Assembly: GCA_029224185.1 (NCBI GenBank)
Contig: CM055190.1
Coordinates: 19,723,015 to 19,787,014 of the forward strand
Direction of reading: 5' to 3'
Length of the DNA stretch: 64,000 nucleotides
Source of the DNA: Karalla daura
Lineage: Eukaryota; Chordata; Actinopteri; Chaetodontiformes; Leiognathidae
This document shows, in pieces, positions 40,146-50,874 of the stretch. Position 1 is the first letter of the stretch. Each line of letters starts with the position of its first letter. The notes below the pieces were generated by a model. That model ran no database searches, had not been told where the DNA came from, and worked only from the letters and a program-made list of their open reading frames with translations. The translations under genes and the position numbers were made by a program.

Positions 40146-41629
40146 TCTCTATAATTCGGTCTTTATTCTTTCTCTTACGTAACTTATGTGAAAACAAATG
40201 TATGTTCCTTCTAGTTTAGTTGGACTTTTTGATTCATTTCATAATTTAATTCACTTATAATCCATACATTAGTGTCACAATATGAAATTGCTTGTTGTGA
40301 GACTATCTTACGTTTCAGCAATTACATGAAAATATGAAACTGTAACCAACGAATTGAAAAAAAAGTGAATATTGATTATTGTGTGATGATTTAGTCGGAT
40401 AAAAACCTGAAGTGAACGAGCAGATCATATAATCTGCTGAGCTGATTCTTTTCCTCTCCATGAACGTCATCTTCTCTACAGTAGCTCTTCAAATGTTTCA
40501 TATTTTATTGCCTCTCAGATTTTATTAGCTTTATTTCTATTAGAAGTCGAATGCGCACATTTGGGGAAATTGTACAATGCTATAATTTCACCAGCGGAAA
40601 TTGTAATTGTCATTGAAAGAAAAGTAACTGGCAGCAAATGTCGTAGAACTGAAGTGGTTGGGGAACACAGGCTGTGCTTTCCAATACATTTACAAGTCCA
40701 TAATTCATTAAATCTGTCATAAAACAATGTCCATGTGCCTGCATGAACACAATTAGCTTTTGATTGCTGCTACCCATTACTTCTGGTCATTCTGGCCACC
40801 GGAGAACAAGGATTCATGCTTATTCACTCTTTAAAAGAGTCCCTCCTAGTGGTTTCCTGCGTATGTGATGTAGGACAGAATCCTATTCTGGGTAAAACTG
40901 AACTCCAAAGTTTATCTGAGGTGAACATGAGGCTTCACCAGACTGTCTGTGAGATCTGTGAGATCTCTATATATCAAACTTGAAAGTGGATCAATCCAAT
41001 TTTAACACATAATCTGCTTGTTTGACATAGATTGCAGGAGAAACAGTAAAACAAAGCAACAAAAAACAAAACGCTGTTGACACTGAACACTCCTCTTTAC
41101 AAAAGCTCCATGACATTGCGTATGGCACAATGCTCAGGAGAATAATCCCTTCATAACATATATAATATAATCATTGAGGCTGAGTTATTCCCACTTAATT
41201 TTTCTGACCTGTTAGTGGATAACAGGAATTGCAAACATGAAAATGTCTGGAACGAACTTTCTTTAGAGGGTTGTGGGTGAAGGCTGAACCAAAACTCAGT
41301 TAACCATGAAATGACTATTCCACAAATTCACTATTCGACAAACACCTCATTTATCAATACAAGATCTGGGCTGGTGTCAGTAACATGAAAGAAAGTGTCA
41401 CAAAGTGTCACATCAGTGTCACAAATTCACATATTAAGACTAACCAGCCATGGCTCCAGGACTGTGCGCAAACTGTCCCCGAGGGACAGAAGCTTCCTTG
41501 TGGAGGACAAGACCAGACTAGACACCCCAACTCACTGACACATAACACAGACGTGCGAGACACAAGAAGCAGAACTTGTCCCAGCGCACGCCACATGGCT
41601 GCCACCCTCAACAACCACCAGCAGAGCCA
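40146..41629. other. noncoding stretch, nothing recognised
   Basis: AT-rich, with no recognised gene or repeat. Open frames at 41385-41765 (+) and 41408-41762 (-) run toward or through the GA repeat and are not protein-like. Confidence 0.5.
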
Positions 41630-41657
41630 CAGAGAGAGAGCGAGAGAGAGAGAGGGA

Positions 41658-41695
<38 letters not shown>
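41630..41695. repeat. (GA)n microsatellite
   Basis: GA repeat of about 66 bp with 'cgag' and 'ggga' interruptions in its first half and pure GA in its second. It is a polypurine tract able to form triplex DNA. Confidence 0.97.
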
Positions 41696-41697
<2 letters not shown>

Positions 41698-41790
41698 TCA
41701 GCCAGCTGGTGAAACCATCTCACTGCGATGGGACGGCCCATCACGATGCTGCTCCTCTCCAATAAATTGGATAAGATGAACCTTTGGGTA

Positions 41791-41995
41791 CCATGGTGGA
41801 TGAGTGGTTAGCGTTGCCTCCTCACAGCAAGAAGGTACCTGTTCACATCCCAATCATACTGTGTCTTTCCCACATTTCAAAACCATGCATGTTTAGGCTG
41901 AATGGAGACTCTCATGTCTCCATTCAGTGTGAAAGGAATGTGAATGTGTCCCCTGTGATGGACCGGTCACCTGTCTAGGCCTACGCATGCTGATG
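41791..41995 (+). repeat. copy 3 of the dispersed teleost repeat, with 5' end
   Basis: 'ccatggtggatgagtggttagcgttgcctcctcacagcaagaaggta' is the recognisable start of the family (normally '..ggtggtgcagtggttagcactgtcgcctcacagcaagaaggt'). It is followed by 'tttcaaaaccatgcatgtttagg', 'gtgaatgtg' and 'cctgtgatggaccggtcacctgtct'. The middle has been altered into a hairpin (see 41898-41927). Confidence 0.75.
41898..41927. repeat. perfect 12-bp-arm hairpin inside the repeat
   Basis: CTGAATGGAGAC and GTCTCCATTCAG are exact reverse complements separated by TCTCAT. The family sequence at this place normally has no such palindrome ('attggtgactctaaattg'). The hairpin therefore probably arose in this copy. 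Confidence 0.9.
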
Positions 41996-42069
41996 AAAAG
42001 TGCCCTTCTTGACACTGTTAAGGTACAAAGTCAAGTCAAGTTTAGCGTCAGTGACGGACATTGACTTTA

Positions 42070-42085
42070 TTAGGGTTAGGGTTAG
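42070..42085. repeat. short TTAGGG interstitial telomere-like motif
   Basis: 'ttagggttagggttag' contains two full TTAGGG units plus a partial one. It is too short to imply a fusion site and may be chance. Confidence 0.4.
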
Positions 42086-42649
42086 ACATGAAATACTTCA
42101 TATCTTATGTCTTATTACTGTTGAAGCTCTGTTTGATTGCATGAATTTTCATACATGAATTTCATGCCTTTTTCAAGTCCAGCCACAAATTCTTAAATGA
42201 ACTGAGCCACAGACTTGGTTCTGACTAAATTCTAGATACATGTTTGCTTAACCCTGTTAAACTCCTCCCTGGCTGCATGTAGGTGAGCTCCAGCTGCTCC
42301 AGTGATTACAGAACTGTGCCTGAACTATAGTGCAGATACTCAGTAATAATCCAGACATGTATTTCTGCTTTTTTCTTAGTTTGTTTTTCATATTCATTTT
42401 TGATTAATGACATGTTTTCACTTGGGAATCAATTCCTTCTTTTCCCTAGTTTGACTTAATGCTATAAAATAATGTTGCTGTTGTTGGACTATATTAAAAC
42501 AGACAGCAGAGTCTCTAGCAAAACTCAAACATTTATGATCAGAATAGGTTTGTTTGTTTCTCAGTGGAAAAATTGCAGATAGAGAGACATTAGATACAAT
42601 ACATGAATAGAAAAACAAACATTTCTATACTGTTGCACATAAATAAAAT

Positions 42650-42720
42650 GGCTGCAATATGCTCCAGCAAACCCTCTCGATACCAGTTAGTTACAAAGTC
42701 AGTAAGATAATGGATGGAGG
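42650..42720 (+). repeat. 3' fragment of the dispersed teleost repeat
   Basis: 'gctgcaatatgctccagcaaaccctctcgata' and 'gtcagtaagataatggatggagga' match the family end ('aggctccagcaaacccccgcgaccctg...aagcggtatagaaaatggatgga'). It lies in the same orientation as the copy ending near 41995. It may be the missing 3' end of that copy, displaced by about 650 bp of intervening DNA. Confidence 0.6.
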
Positions 42721-42784
42721 ACTGCATAGATGAATTTCACTGGGATAGCTGCCCACACTGACAGAAGTGTTGGTTGACGAGAAC

Positions 42785-43285
42785 AGTGTCTGTTGTGTCA
42801 TTTAAAGGGGGCCTAGAGTTGTTGGAGGTAGCTATGTATCATTCATCTCCCTCATGTGCTAACATAGAAGCTATGGGACACTATGGGGTCTCATCAAAAC
42901 ATCTCAGATGCTATTTAACAAGCCCTTTAAAAATCCCATTCATTGGAGTTGAAATATTACTTTCTGCACAAACCTGGCACCCTTACATGTTTATCTGGAG
43001 AGATGCAACTACAAAGTGCATACACATCCAACCATTCATATTTGAGCCAGTCCATACTTGAACATAGGTTTACATAAATGATGGAGGTGTGGGCCCATAT
43101 ATCACACATTTAGGTCACATTCTTTCTCTGTTCAGATTCTCTTATTGTAAACTAAAAGAAATTGACCAAAATACAAAAAATGTAAATGTAGATGAAGATG
43201 CAACGATGCTTTTGGGTCTTCCATACATATTTTGTTCTTATTCAACAGTGTTAGTGTTGGTGTCATTCTAGGTCTCCTTTAAATC
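42785..43285 (+). repeat. dispersed repeat family X, copy 3
   Basis: Matches the pair at 28446-29225 in several ordered blocks: 'agaagctatggga', 'acatctcagatgctatttaacaa', 'cattcatatttgagccag', 'gatgcttttgggtcttccatacat', 'ttattcaacagtg'. This copy is the most complete of the three. It ends only about 650 bp upstream of the NTRK3 start codon, which limits how far the proximal promoter can be unique sequence. Confidence 0.5.
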
Positions 43286-43604
43286 ATCTTATGCTTCAGA
43301 CATATACCGTTTATTTACACACTTACAATTCAACCATCTTATCATTTGTTATGAAAATGTAATTTAACCTAATTTTTGCTTTTACATCATCTCTCTCTCT
43401 GAGCAGAGCTCTGATTTCAGCATGTCTTGTTGATCGCAGGCAGTTTTCTGCAGGTGTCAGTCTGGCTGCAGCCGGTAGGAGGTACTTGATGCTCCAACTT
43501 CTCATTTGGTGTCTCTCCGCTCTCCAGCCAGTCGTCCTGGTACTGCTCAGAGAGAGACGACGACATCAGCGGCAGCAGTAGCAGCTCATTTTTGGGGGAA
43601 CACC

Positions 43605-43664
43605 ATGCCTCTGAGGCTGCAAACACGACCGGAGCCCCGTGTCGTTTCGCTCCCTTATTTTTGA
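43605..43664 (+). promoter_or_regulatory. upstream ORF in the presumed 5' leader
   Basis: ATG at 43605 lies in strong start context (A at -3, 'caccATGc') and opens a 19-codon frame closed by TGA at 43662-43664. It is 273 bp before the NTRK3 ATG. If the mature leader includes it, it should reduce initiation at the main ATG. Another upstream ATG near 43420 closes within four codons. Confidence 0.35.
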
Positions 43665-43797
43665 TTTTCCTCCTGTTGTTGTTTTTTTTTTGTTTCCCTT
43701 TCCTCTCTCTTTTCTAACGCCTCTGACGCGCAAGGACATCACAGCATCCATCCCCGGCAGCAGCCGCACACATAGAGCGTCCTCTGTGCAGACGCAC

Positions 43798-43885
43798 CAT
43801 CCTCCTCCTCCTCCTCCTCCTCCTCTCCTCCTCCTCCTCTTCTCCTCCTCTCCTCTCCCCTGCTCTCAGCTCAGCTCAGCTCAGC
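43798..43885 (+). repeat. (CCT)n and AGCTC repeats in the presumed 5' leader
   Basis: 43798-43857 is almost entirely TCC/CCTC units. It is followed by 'ctctcagctcagctcagctcagc' (43863-43885), four near-identical 5-bp units. The purine-rich complement of the CCT tract could form a triplex or G-rich structure just ahead of the start codon. Confidence 0.9.
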
Positions 43886-43937
43886 CCGGCAGAGGACATC
43901 GGGACCTCTTGTTACCCTCCTTTCTTCGCCCGGAGAC

Positions 43938-44179
43938 ATGGATCTATGGTTTCACTCGATCCGGATTTGCTGGTGGAGGGTTTTGTTCCTGATGAGTGTT
44001 TTCCAGGACTATCTGAGCTCCATGCTGGACTGCCCGCCGACCTGCAGCTGTTCTCAAACAGAGATCTATTGCAATAAGTCCGACAGCGGCAGATTTTTCC
44101 CTTTACTCGCCGTACAAGACACTGGGAGCAATGGGACCAGCGGTGACATAGCAGAGTTATTCAAAAACATCAGCTCTAT
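43938..44179 (+). CDS. NTRK3: NT-3 growth factor receptor (TrkC), first coding exon
   Basis: This exon encodes residues 1-80 plus two bases of codon 81 of a TrkC receptor tyrosine kinase, the neurotrophin-3 receptor of the neuronal plasma membrane. Residues 1-31 form a signal peptide (hydrophobic core around V15-F22). Cysteines at 32, 36, 38 and 45 make the N-terminal cap of the leucine-rich-repeat domain. W13-R14, S20-V21, D24-Y25, C32-P33, T41-E42-I43, F54-P55-L56-L57 and Q60-D61 stand at the positions of human TrkC, and the fit is clearly better than to TrkB. N-glycosylation sequons are at N46, N65 and N77. The start is the first in-frame ATG, with G at -3 and +4. The exon ends in phase 2 at GTAAGT, and a completed Ile codon would match human. 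LRRs, Ig domains, transmembrane segment and kinase lie outside the window. Whether this is the teleost a or b paralogue is undecided. Confidence 0.93.
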
Positions 44180-44185
44180 GTAAGT
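44180..44185 (+). other. NTRK3: 5' splice donor of NTRK3 intron 1
   Basis: GTAAGT directly follows the two bases AT of a split codon. It fits the donor consensus at +1 to +6. The open frame would otherwise stop after only one more codon (TAA at 44181). Confidence 0.9.
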
Positions 44186-44910
44186 AAAAAAAATGTATTC
44201 TCTAACATATGTGACGGTGCATTGACTGATATCACCCCCTCTGTGAGGCGCTTTCAGGGTGTCTGTTGCTTCCTCCACCTCTTCTCTTTGTGTGATTATT
44301 CCTCATGTTGACACTTTTTGCACTTCTGTCAGCCTGTGAGGTGGCCTCTTATGAAGATGCCATGTCTGATCTGATCATCGCGCCTTGCATTGAGGATAAA
44401 TGCGTTCCTCTATCTCCCGCTTTCTCCCTCGCTCTCTCTCCTTCTCCCCCCTCCCCTGTGTCGGCTCTTGCACAACGAGGTGCATCCTTTCCAAAAAAGT
44501 CCTGGATGTTGGACGTGACGGGTATTTTTAGTGTCTCGTCCCCCCATAAAGTTGCTGCTCTTTCTGCAGCGGCTGCGCAGGCCTGCAGGAGGGATGCTGC
44601 GGAGAGGGGAGCCGCGCATCCGCCGCTTCCCCACTGATTGTGCCAAATGAAACAGGGATAAATGCTGCATTCGGGTCAAGCAGTTCTCTGAGACCCTGCA
44701 AACTTTATTATGTGCCCCCAACCTCCGCCACTTCTTACCCCTCATCCATTCCCAATCCCCCCATAGAGACGCGGCGGCAGCAGCAGCAGCAGGATGGTTT
44801 GAGAGGATGCTTAAAGCAGAGGACCTGTGATGACGGCAATCTTTACACTCCTCCACCCCTTCCTCCCTCCCACCCACGCGCGCGCATACACGTACACACT
44901 CGCTCGCTCG

Positions 44911-44911
<1 letters not shown>

Positions 44912-44982
<71 letters not shown>
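44912..44982. repeat. (CA)n microsatellite in intron 1
   Basis: About 71 bp of CA, preceded by 'cacgcgcgcgcatacacgtacac' and (CGCT)n-like 'ctcgctcgctcgctc'. The alternating purine-pyrimidine run starts about 700 bp after the exon. Confidence 0.98.
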
Positions 44983-44985
<3 letters not shown>

Positions 44986-45375
44986 AAGTACATTTTCATT
45001 TTGCATCCTCACCCCCACCCTCCCTATCTCCTTCTCTCTCCTCCCCCTCTCTCTCTCTGGCATCGATCCTTCCTGCCAACATCAAAAGCTTTTTTTTTTC
45101 TTGAAAAGTCAAAAACGAAAAAAAAAAAAATCGAAAAAAGAAAAAGCGGAGCCCGGGCCTTAAAATAAGACCTCTGGTGTCTGATTTGCATATAAAGTAA
45201 ACATCTCCCATTAACGCGCTGGAATGCCCCGCACGTCTTCGCCTTACGCCACAAAGGACTTTTTCCTCCCATTAGTTTCGGTATCCGGTGGAGCCTTTCT
45301 CCCCAGTCTGAGAGGAGGAGGAGGAGGAAGACAACAACTTATTCTGTGGCACGGTTCAGCGCCTCCCTGTACCAC

Positions 45376-45399
45376 TAGAGGGTACCCTGGTACCCTCTA
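45376..45399. repeat. near-perfect palindrome in intron 1
   Basis: TAGAGGGTACC and GGTACCCTCTA are exact reverse complements separated only by CT. The function is unknown. Confidence 0.9.
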
Positions 45400-48300
45400 T
45401 TCACTGGGAATCAAGGGCTCTCCACAGCACTGGAGTCACTGACGTGACTGTTTTGCCTGAGAGAGTTTTTAGTCAAATCAGGCTCAGGGTGAAAGCCCTG
45501 CCACATTAAAAGCAGAGGAAGCTAAAGAGACGGCGGGTCAGAGGTTGCAGCGTGCTATTAGCAGCCTCCGCGACCTCTGAGGTGACCCCCCCAAGAGAGA
45601 GATTTCCTCCTTGTAGGAGTCACACTCTGAGTTATTTATCCCTCGTCTCATCCTTTGAGATCAACAGTGGAAAGGGCCGCCTTTCCACCTATTTTCATTT
45701 AAAACACGCAAAACGAAGGGGAATAATTACGTTTTGCAACAAGCACAAAGTCACATACCGATTGCCTTTTTTGCCTTTGAGAAAGCCTAATACAATTGAC
45801 CCGGGACTAATTGTGCATTTCATGGCCCCTCGCCAAGCAGGGCTGCTTGTTTTCTTGCTGCTCAGCACGGACGGCAACCTCCACCCAACCCCACCACCGG
45901 CAGCTCAATGACAGCTTATCAGAGGCAATGTCACATCATCTGATAGGAATTTATACATTCAGTACACACACGCTGGTGATTCACTGTCGGTATATTCTGA
46001 GTGAAATCTGCCCAAATCTCTCATGTGCGTTTGCCTGTATAAAGTAATTGGTTCATTTAAAAGCATAAACATGGTACACAGCTAATTATTCGGATTAAGG
46101 CAATAGTACACACTCACTGGCAGCATATCCATACACACATTGTGCTCACTGAGACGTAGAAATGAACACATCTAATAAATAATTGTGGTTAATTGCTTGG
46201 TGCTAATTTATTATCTGGCCGGGAAACGTGCTCTTTTAATATGAGAACCACAATCCACAGAGCAGCTGGCGGGAGAAGCCACCTAGAGTACACGCTGTCC
46301 CTGCTTTTCTCTCTGTGTGACGAGTTAGATCCGTGAATCTAAGCTAACAAGAAACCTATTTTGCTCATCATGGAGAGACGGGGACAAATTTGCGGAGATG
46401 GAAAGCTGCGAGCGAGGGGGCTCGTTGCAGGAACCGCGGTATGATTGGTCAAAAGAAAACTGCCAAGTCCAGATAATAGTTTTCCAGTTCTCTCACATTA
46501 TGGATTCACACAAGAGGCATCACTGTTTGAAGTGGATAAGATGGGGCCTTGCTGTGATACTTGATGGGGAAGAAAAAAAGAAAGGAAAAAAGAAAAAGCG
46601 GTTTATGTGAGAGCAGCCGAAGCGTTTGACAGGTTTTTGTGAGAGTGCAGCCCACGACTGCAGGTGCGTGTTTACAGAATCCAATCAGCGTCTCCACCTC
46701 TGTTGCTGACGTTTAGCCTCATTTCGTTTTCCTTCCTGCCCTTTGTTCCTGTTGGAGGGCTTGAGAGGCTTCAGTGTCACAGCCATCAGTGCAGTCATCA
46801 CAGTGCCATCACGCTGCTATGTAACTATCCCAAATATACTTCTAGGTAAATTGCTCCTCGTGCCCTCTTCATCTGCTCTGCTCCTGAACGCATCCATCCA
46901 GTCGTCCCTTGTGATTGTCCACGTGTTCAGACACAGGCAGTCGATCAGGTTGTGTGGCTTATTTCTATTTTGAAGGTAATATTTCGATGACACAGTCGTA
47001 ACAGCTGGATGGTTGTTGAAAATTTGAACTATAATGAAACTTGCGCATATGAAACCATCAGGACTTATGTGTCTCAGTGAGCTCAATATGACTTTGTAAA
47101 AATACATCTGCACTGCAGTCATAAACACGCCATTAGCATGTAGAAGATGGAAAATCCTCAGCCCCTGGTTTGATGATGTTCTGTTGTGCAAACGGTGGAC
47201 GGATGTGAAAGATGTCCTCAACGTGTTGTTCCTGCATGCGGTCTACCATGTTGATCCGTGCAGATGCTCAAACGTCAGTGATGTCACCGTTTTTAGCTTT
47301 TTAGATGCATGATTTATTCATAGCACCTAATGTAGCACTCAAAATGTAAAAAACAAAAACAAAAAAAAATCACAAATGCGTTCCAGATAATCAGCCGTGA
47401 AGACCTGTTGAGAAACAGGAGTATCGGAAATCTAAGAGAAAGCAACAAACCTACGGTTGACATCCGTTCACTCATACGTCCAGCTGGCAGAGAACATCCA
47501 AATGCCATCCCTCTTTGAAGCCATTCAGGAGGCGCATGTCACATGCTATTTAATTTTGCTGGAGCAGTCATTAGTCTGCTCCATATGAATGTGAATGTCC
47601 CCTCTCTGACTGTGAAAGGAGATTTTTCTCCTTAAAAATATCATGATCTTTTCCTTCTTTCATGTCAGCTCTTTTCTCAATGGAAACTATTTGTGGGGGA
47701 ATTGCAAAATTGCAAACTGTTTATCTGCAAATAAACAGCAGAGAGAACCACACTGCAAAGTGGTTTACTAAATATCACTTGAAGCTTATCATTTACTATC
47801 TTCAAAAACTCAAAAACCTTGGCTCAACCTTGGCCATGCCCATCCATAAGAATACACCCCACCGCCCCCCAAGTAGTTATGCCATTCTTAAAATGCACAA
47901 TAATGTCATATTTATCATGGTTACACTTTAAGCTAAGAGAAGGCGTCACATTCAAATGATAAAGGACACTCTGGAATAAAGGTTTTATTCCAGAAACGCC
48001 ACCCAACCTGAGGCAATCTTTACAGGATCAAGGAGACGTGACCCTGATCCTTGACCTCTGTGCGGGAAATGCAATTTCAGTTCTAATATACTATAAAAAG
48101 ATCATGTGGAGACTGTGATCTAACTGGCTGTGAAAAAAGCAAAGCGAAATCAAAGCTGTCACATCATCCATCCACTACTTTACTGGCCATGTATTTCGTC
48201 AGCTATCACATTCAATGTCAGTTACTCTGCTTCTTTATAAAGTTGTGTTGGAGAAGTCTTTTTTTCTGTCTCTCTCTCGCTCCCTCTTCAAATTCTGGAA

Positions 48301-48461
48301 CAGCTCACAACTTGCTTGAAAGTATTGATCCTTGGACACCTTCTGTAGCTGCATTTTATATTAAACCTGCACGCTAGCCCAACTAGCTGCCAACGAAACC
48401 TGTTCCACACAGGAATGTTTCCAAGGTCCGCTCACAGGTGACCTGTGTGGGCTGCACGTGC

Positions 48462-48498
48462 ACCCCCCCCCCCCCACCCCCAACCCCCCCCCCCCCCC
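48462..48498. repeat. poly-C tract (G-quadruplex-capable on - strand)
   Basis: Three runs of C, of roughly 13, 4 and 16 bases, are separated by A or AA. Read on the - strand this gives several G-runs within 37 bp, which satisfies the usual G-quadruplex pattern. A weaker C-rich run lies at about 48804-48820. Confidence 0.9.
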
Positions 48499-50273
48499 GG
48501 TTCAGACACCAGGCAAGGCAGCGTTACGTAAATCCAGCACTCTTCCCTACCTCTTCAAACCCCTGCACAGCCCACATGAGTGTGTGGCTCTGGCCGACAG
48601 CAGCTTCACCCAGCCACATATCTGCTCTGTAATTCTTGTGTGAAGCTTCTGAATGAGGACTTTTATTGAATGTCATTGAAAGTGTTGTCGGAAGTGGAGT
48701 ATTTTCTGATCCAGTGAGAGTCTCTGCTGAAGGACAAGAGGAGTACCGGTCGACTCCATAATGAGAATGACATTTTTCTGGTACATATGGGTTTGCTGTG
48801 TCAACCCCCACCCCCCCCCATAAAGAAAAAGAGAAGTAAAAAGTTGAGGGACTGTAAGATAAAAGAAAAAATAAGCAGCAGCAGCCCAGGTTGAGATCTG
48901 AACTTTAGTTTAAGTACTGCTCAAGCTGCCTACACCTCCTATGGTGTAACTGAGTCTCATCTCTTCGCTGGATCCTCCCTAATGCCCCCACGCCTCTCTT
49001 TGTAAGTGCACAGTTCAAGCGCGATGGCATCATCAGGGGTTGACGTTTGAAGTCTTTAGTGAGCACCTTGAGGAGCTGCAGAAGACGTTGTCTCAACTTT
49101 CCCAGGCTGATTAGTGGCTCCGGTGATGAGTAACCTGATGTGTGAAGTCGGTGGATGTGATGAGGTTCTGCTCAACTGAAAGCCAAGAGGATTGGACTAA
49201 TTAATAGGAAAAATATATATTAATCTAACTAGGGGAACATGTGCTGTGAAATATGTTCCTTTCTCCGCCTCGAGGCCCCGTTTAGAGCGGCATTCATCAC
49301 GTCGCTGCTCTGTGGAATAAAGCCGCTAGTTTTCAGCTGCGTTAGTGGAGAATGAGAATAACAGAGGAACCCATAACTGTGGCTCAGCACATCCATCAAA
49401 AACATTTGTGGACATTTTATAACTAGTTCACTCGGTGGCATCCCACTTGCAGGCTGGATGAATTTCTATGTATGAATATCTAAATAGTATTTGATTCATA
49501 TTTTCTGGGAAAACAACTGACAACTTCCAGGGTTTCTCAGGCTCAGTCAGCTGGAACGCAGTCAGAGGGTTTTGTTCCGCCCCCCAATCTGGGATGTCAG
49601 ATGGATGTACGGGGTGGTGTGCCCCCTCCATCCACGGGCACACACACACACACACACACGCTTCCATTTTCCCTGAATCACTCCCACCGTGGCCGCTTCG
49701 CTGCAAATGCATTTATTTATTTCCCCACCTCCTCCCTCCTGTTCTTCATCCTTTTCTCCGTCTTTCGTCTCGCCTTCGCCGTGTGAAGTCTTGGCGTCTG
49801 CGTCTCGGGCGCTCACATCACCTGTATCTGTTTGTCATCGCGATTTATTTCCCTTTGTCATCTCGATATTTCTCATCGCCCTCATTTCCATGTTGTCTTT
49901 TTTGTCTAGTCTTTAGAGCGCTTTAGAGGTGAGACGTTTTAATCTGCTCGCTTGGGTTTCTTTGTGTGATCTGCAGTTTTTTTTCTGAACAAAAAATAAA
50001 AGCGGAGGTGTTTGATAACCACTTCTTCTGCTATTGACAAAATCATGTTTGAAGGGGTGAAAAGGTTGCAGTTTGCTTTGGTTCCATTATCATTTGGTTT
50101 GATGTAGGCACGAAAACATCTTTTCTACATTATGAATAGTCCATGACCATGACCCGTGACCATGGGCTGAAATAAGGCTGTTTCTGTTTCGTGAATGATA
50201 AAGGTGGGACTGTGGCTAACCTCAAATAAACATTAACATCCTGGATCAAAGTTTATTTGAGGAACCAACTAGA
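48499..50273. other. intronic noncoding stretch
   Basis: No exon was recognised. A short (CA)n lies at 49639-49659. 49730-49920 is pyrimidine-rich with several short frames on the + strand that overlap each other and do not resemble any family. Confidence 0.5.
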
Positions 50274-50580
50274 CCTGCACAACTAATTGATTAATGGACT
50301 ATTAATCGACCAATAAGATAAATCACACGATTAATCGATTGCACGATTTTAAGAAGTTTTCTTCTCTCAGCTTCTAAAATGTGAATATTCTCTTTATTCC
50401 TCTATGACAGAAAATTGAATATCAATGGATGAGGACAAAAAAAAGGCATTTCAAGACATCATCTTGGCCTTCGTCACACAGGCGTGAACAATTTGTACAG
50501 TTTTTGAATCTTTTGTGGACAAAACAACAAATTGATTAAGTAACAGTCAGATTAATCGACTATGAAAATGAAGCCCTCTA
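50274..50580 (-). repeat. teleost dispersed repeat with ATTAATCGAT ends, copy 1
   Basis: The ordered words are 'cttctaaaatgtgaatattctctttattcctctatgacag', 'aaattgaatatc', 'gaggacaaa', 'atttcaagacatcatcttgg', 'tttgtggacaaaacaacaaattgatta' and 'gattaatcgactatgaaaatgaagccct'. This is a widespread fish repeat usually quoted in the opposite orientation ('agggctgcaactaacgatt...'). The left part ('cctgcacaactaattgatta') is an inverted version of the right end, so the termini are inverted repeats. Confidence 0.75.
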
Positions 50581-50796
50581 GGACAAGTCGTCTCTGTTAC
50601 CTCCATAATATATGATAGTTATATAATTTTAACATATGTTTTTCAGCAGTTGGCAGATCCAGCCTCAAACTTAACGGCTTTAGACATGTTGTCCGCAGCT
50701 GCAGTCACCTCCACAGGACATTTTCGATTTTTTGCTGTTGAAGCTTCAGGAGACAACTATGCCAATTACTTCATTAATTATCCGTCTGCCTCGGCC

Positions 50797-50804
50797 TATA
50801 AAAG
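50797..50804 (+). promoter_or_regulatory. candidate TATA box in intron 1
   Basis: TATAAAAG is a perfect match to the core TATA consensus. A start about 30 bp downstream (near 50828) would give a leader of about 45 nt before the ATG at 50875, at the edge of a CpG-rich patch. In AT-rich intron DNA such a match can occur by chance. Confidence 0.25.
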
Positions 50805-50874
50805 TGACTTTGAAACGAATTGCTTTGCTTTTGAGGTTTAGGTCATCTTGACAAGTTTCTAAAGAGTGGCGACG

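Larger units (their letters stand above)
43286..43937 (+). promoter_or_regulatory. NTRK3: presumed NTRK3 promoter / 5' leader
   Basis: This is the unique sequence between the last upstream repeat and the NTRK3 start codon. No canonical TATA box stands at a useful distance. GC and CpG content rise from about 43430 onward. A pyrimidine tract near 43680-43715 is followed by several AG dinucleotides, so an acceptor of a 5' untranslated exon is possible. 43798-43857 is dense CCT repeat, and 43866-43885 is four tandem AGCTC-type units. The start of transcription cannot be fixed from sequence alone. Mammalian NTRK3 is transcribed from CpG-rich TATA-less DNA, which fits. Confidence 0.5.

Noticed and set aside
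42070..42085. TTAGGG repeat as a chromosome fusion scar
   Set aside because: Only about two and a half units are present, within reach of chance.
1..43285. miR-7-like hairpin or tRNA genes upstream of NTRK3
   Set aside because: The miR-7 core (ggaagactagtgat) and intact tRNA box A/B pairs were not found by eye.
44410..45104. Long frames on both strands beside the NTRK3 exon (217 and 154 codons)
   Set aside because: Both cross the CA repeat at 44912-44982 and lie in the intron after a good splice donor.
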